In this document: positions 6,534-7,630 of the stretch, piece by piece | Numbering within the stretch: position 1 is the first letter of the stretch | How the letters are laid out: the number at the start of each line of letters is the position of its first letter | NCBI GenBank assembly: GCA_023415595.1 | Contig: JAEZJW010000063.1 | Coordinates: 1-7,630 of the forward strand | Length of the DNA stretch: 7,630 nt | Source of the DNA: Bacillota bacterium | GTDB lineage: Bacteria; Bacillota; Clostridia; Lachnospirales; Lachnospiraceae | Direction: 5' to 3' | Made by a program: the position numbers and the translations under genes | The notes under the pieces: model-generated | What the model was told of the DNA's origin: nothing | The model's database searches: none | Seen by the model: the letters and a program-made list of their open reading frames with translations, nothing else

Positions 6534-6544
6534 GGGAGTTAGTA

Positions 6545-6550
6545 TGGAGG
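6545..6550 (+). promoter_or_regulatory. Ribosome binding site that decides the start of the MltG-like gene
   Basis: TGGAGG is 5 bases before ATG 6556. The earlier in-frame ATGs at 6508 and 6544 lie in the predicted stem and in the binding site itself, so 6556 is preferred. The arrangement closely resembles the one before 5396. Confidence 0.75.
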
Positions 6551-6555
6551 TTAGC

Positions 6556-7245
6556 ATGAAGTTGAAATATTATCTGAGGGGGTTGGGCATCGGCATCATT
6601 CTGACCACTCTTATCATTACCATAAGCGGAAGCCGGAATAAACTATCAGACTCAGAGATCATCACCAGGGCAATGGAGTTGGGAATGGTCATGAAGGAGG
6701 ATCCGAAGGGCAATCTGGATGAGGTAATGGAGGCTCCGGAGGATACAGTTGCGGATAATACTGAGGATACCTCTGAGAGTACGACGGAGAATACCCAAGG
6801 CGACAATAATACCGGAGGTACCGGTAATGAAACAGCTGCCGAAGGTGAGAAGCCGGCAGCATCCGTGGATGAAAATTCTCCTTCAGCAGATCAGGAGGAA
6901 GGCCAGAAAGAAGCAGAGGATAACGAGCAGAGCCCTGAGGCTGAGCCTACGGCGGCTCCGACTACAAGTCCGGACCCAGCAGAAGATACTGAGGGACCGG
7001 AAAGTACTGTTCCATCTGATGATGGAACTGCTCAGACAGGAGATAAGATTACCTTTCATGTAGAGAAGGGCATGTCCTCCGGCAAAGTAGCTGCTATGCT
7101 CGAGTCGATTGGATTAATCGAAAGCGCTGAGGAGTTTAACAACTTTATCATTCAGAAAGGGAAAGCGGGATCAATCATGATCGGTAAATATACCGTAAGT
7201 GGGAACGCTACCTTTGAAGAAATTCTGAATACCATCACAAAATAG
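6556..7245 (+). CDS. Membrane-anchored protein with C-terminal MltG/YceG-like LysM-type domain, catalytic domain absent
   Basis: The 229-residue protein has an N-terminal membrane helix (about residues 10-24, LGIGIILTTLIITIS) and a short motif LSDSEIITRAMELGMV (30-45). A long acidic low-complexity linker follows (about 47-163, rich in Glu, Thr, Asp, Ala, Pro, Ser and nearly free of Arg). The C-terminal domain (about 164-229) contains FHVEKGMSSGKVAAMLESIG, a FNNFIIQKGK helix and IGKYTVSGNATFEEILNTI. This resembles the LysM-like N-terminal part of MltG/YceG, the endolytic murein transglycosylase. Complete MltG has a large catalytic domain after this point; here the protein stops, so it should not cleave glycan strands. 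It may bind peptidoglycan outside the membrane, with the linker spanning the wall gap. Such proteins could be annotated as MltG by similarity, which would overstate function. It is the last gene before the rpsB unit. Confidence 0.75.
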   Translation: MKLKYYLRGLGIGIILTTLIITISGSRNKLSDSEIITRAMELGMVMKEDPKGNLDEVMEAPEDTVADNTEDTSESTTENTQGDNNTGGTGNETAAEGEKPAASVDENSPSADQEEGQKEAEDNEQSPEAEPTAAPTTSPDPAEDTEGPESTVPSDDGTAQTGDKITFHVEKGMSSGKVAAMLESIGLIESAEEFNNFIIQKGKAGSIMIGKYTVSGNATFEEILNTITK

Positions 7246-7294
7246 CTGAAAGAGTAGACAAAGGCTGATGCAACTTCCTGTGTGAATACTATCA

Positions 7295-7361
7295 TGGGAT
7301 TTTGTAGCAGCCTTATATCAGGAATACAAAGAATTTTCAGCAGCCTTATATAAAAAATACT
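7295..7361 (+). repeat. Imperfect 33-base tandem repeat upstream of the rpsB promoter
   Basis: AGCAGCCTTATAT occurs at 7306-7318 and again at 7339-7351, exactly 33 bases apart. The similarity extends on both sides (a T-rich stretch before, AATAC after at 7324-7328 and 7357-7361). The spacing is about three helical turns and the second copy runs into the -35 box. AAGGCTG at 7261-7267 can pair with CAGCCTT in either copy. Confidence 0.6.
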
Positions 7362-7389
7362 TGCCACACCTGATTGGATATGATATAAT
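7346..7389 (+). promoter_or_regulatory. Strong sigma-A promoter for rpsB
   Basis: The -35 TTGCCA (7361-7366) and the perfect -10 TATAAT (7384-7389) are separated by 17 bases. TGA precedes the -10, giving an extended -10 (TGN) element. The 15 bases before the -35 (7346-7360) are nearly all A/T and could act as an UP element. Transcription should start near 7396, giving a leader of about 137 bases. This is the kind of promoter expected for a ribosomal protein operon and separates rpsB from the flagellar operon. Confidence 0.85.
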
Positions 7390-7395
7390 CTCAAC

Positions 7396-7532
7396 GTTAT
7401 ATTTAAAGGTCTGCCTGTGGCAAAACCTTTGAAACATAATACACACGCATAGGGATTCCTGGCATGGTGCCGTTATGACGGTCTGCGCAGGTTAGAGATA
7501 TGCGGAAGAAAACAACCAAACGGAGGTAAATT
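7396..7532 (+). promoter_or_regulatory. Structured 5' leader of rpsB mRNA
   Basis: Two foldable elements lie between the predicted start of transcription and the gene. The first is TTTAAAGGT (7402-7410) / ACCTTTGAA (7425-7433), topped by TGCC (7412-7415) / GGCA (7419-7422). The second is closed by CGCATA (7446-7451) / TATGCG (7499-7504), with inner pairings CCTG (7458-7461) / CAGG (7488-7491) and CCGT (7470-7473) / ACGG (7478-7481). An unstructured A-rich stretch (7505-7520) then leads to the ribosome binding site. Ribosomal protein operons are often autoregulated through such leaders; that role here is inferred. The rest of the 287-base gap (7246-7532) holds the tandem repeat and promoter, and no gene or convincing terminator. 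Confidence 0.5.
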
Positions 7533-7630
7533 ATGAGCGTTATTTCAATGAAGCAGTTACTGGAAGCTGGTGTACATTTTGGACATCAGACAAGAAGATG
7601 GAACCCCAAGATGGCGGAGTACATCTACAC
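7533..7630 (+). CDS. rpsB: 30S ribosomal protein S2 (uS2), N-terminal part (3' end cut by window)
   Basis: S2 is a component of the small ribosomal subunit, bound on its solvent side near the head-body junction. The 32 visible residues start MSVISMKQLLEAGVHFGHQT and continue RRWNPKMAEYIY, the highly conserved N-terminus of bacterial S2. ATG 7533 follows GGAGG (7522-7526) with 6-base spacing. In most bacteria tsf (elongation factor Ts) follows rpsB, but that lies beyond the window. The gene has its own promoter and leader and is not functionally part of the motility operon, although the adjacency is shared with B. subtilis. Confidence 0.97.
   Translation, partial: MSVISMKQLLEAGVHFGHQTRRWNPKMAEYIY

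Noticed and set aside
6749..7063. 104-codon + strand frame inside the MltG-like gene
   Set aside because: It is an out-of-frame reading of the low-complexity acidic linker, giving an Arg/Leu-rich product without a ribosome binding site.
1..7630. Mobile element, CRISPR array, toxin-antitoxin or phage content
   Set aside because: No transposase, integrase, regular spaced repeats or terminal inverted repeats were seen; all genes run on one strand in a conserved motility order. The novel-system candidates are limited to the accessory genes and RNA elements listed.

Overview
The window looks like a chromosomal segment of a motile, low-to-moderate-GC Gram-positive bacterium, most likely a clostridium of the Lachnospiraceae type. 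The evidence is strong AGGAGG-type ribosome binding sites before nearly every gene, a Bacillus/Clostridium-style chemotaxis set with CheC and CheD, and a flagellar sigma factor directly downstream. The gene order cheA-cheW-cheC-cheD-(small membrane protein)-sigD-fapA-(small protein)-swrB-like-(MltG-like)-rpsB resembles the distal end of the Bacillus subtilis fla/che operon (cheA-cheW-cheC-cheD-sigD-swrB, then rpsB), with four extra genes. The family assignment is inferred from protein motifs and layout; no database was searched.

Layout. Bases 1-713 are the C-terminal part of CheA (ATPase domain from the G1 box onward, plus the CheW-like P5 domain). CheW (806-1261), CheC (1298-1918) and CheD (1979-2464) follow. 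A two-helix membrane protein of unknown function (2547-2852) separates cheD from the sigma-28 family factor SigD/FliA (2890-3660). Next come FapA/DUF342 (3720-5321), a 100-residue hydrophilic protein (5396-5698), a membrane-anchored coiled-coil protein with a C-terminal helix-turn-helix-like tail that I read as the SwrB/DUF6115 type (5760-6443), and a membrane-anchored protein ending in an MltG/YceG-like LysM-type domain without the catalytic domain (6556-7245). All genes are on the + strand, with gaps of about 30-110 bases, so they probably form the end of one long flagellar/chemotaxis operon. After a 287-base gap with a strong housekeeping promoter and a structured leader, rpsB (ribosomal protein S2) begins at 7533 and runs off the end.

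How the genes work together. CheA and CheW form the receptor-bound kinase complex. CheC (a CheY-P phosphatase with both active sites intact) and CheD (a receptor deamidase with an intact Thr-Cys-His triad) form the adaptation feedback pair. SigD switches on late flagellar and chemotaxis genes. FapA, the SwrB-like protein and perhaps the small proteins are candidates for roles in flagellar assembly or its regulation.

The core genes are well-known families. The less familiar content is in the accessory genes and the RNA-level structure: a nested set of inverted repeats in front of the MltG-like gene that could expose or hide its ribosome binding site, a structured rpsB leader, and an imperfect 33-base tandem repeat abutting the rpsB promoter. 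I see no mobile element, CRISPR array, tRNA or rRNA gene.
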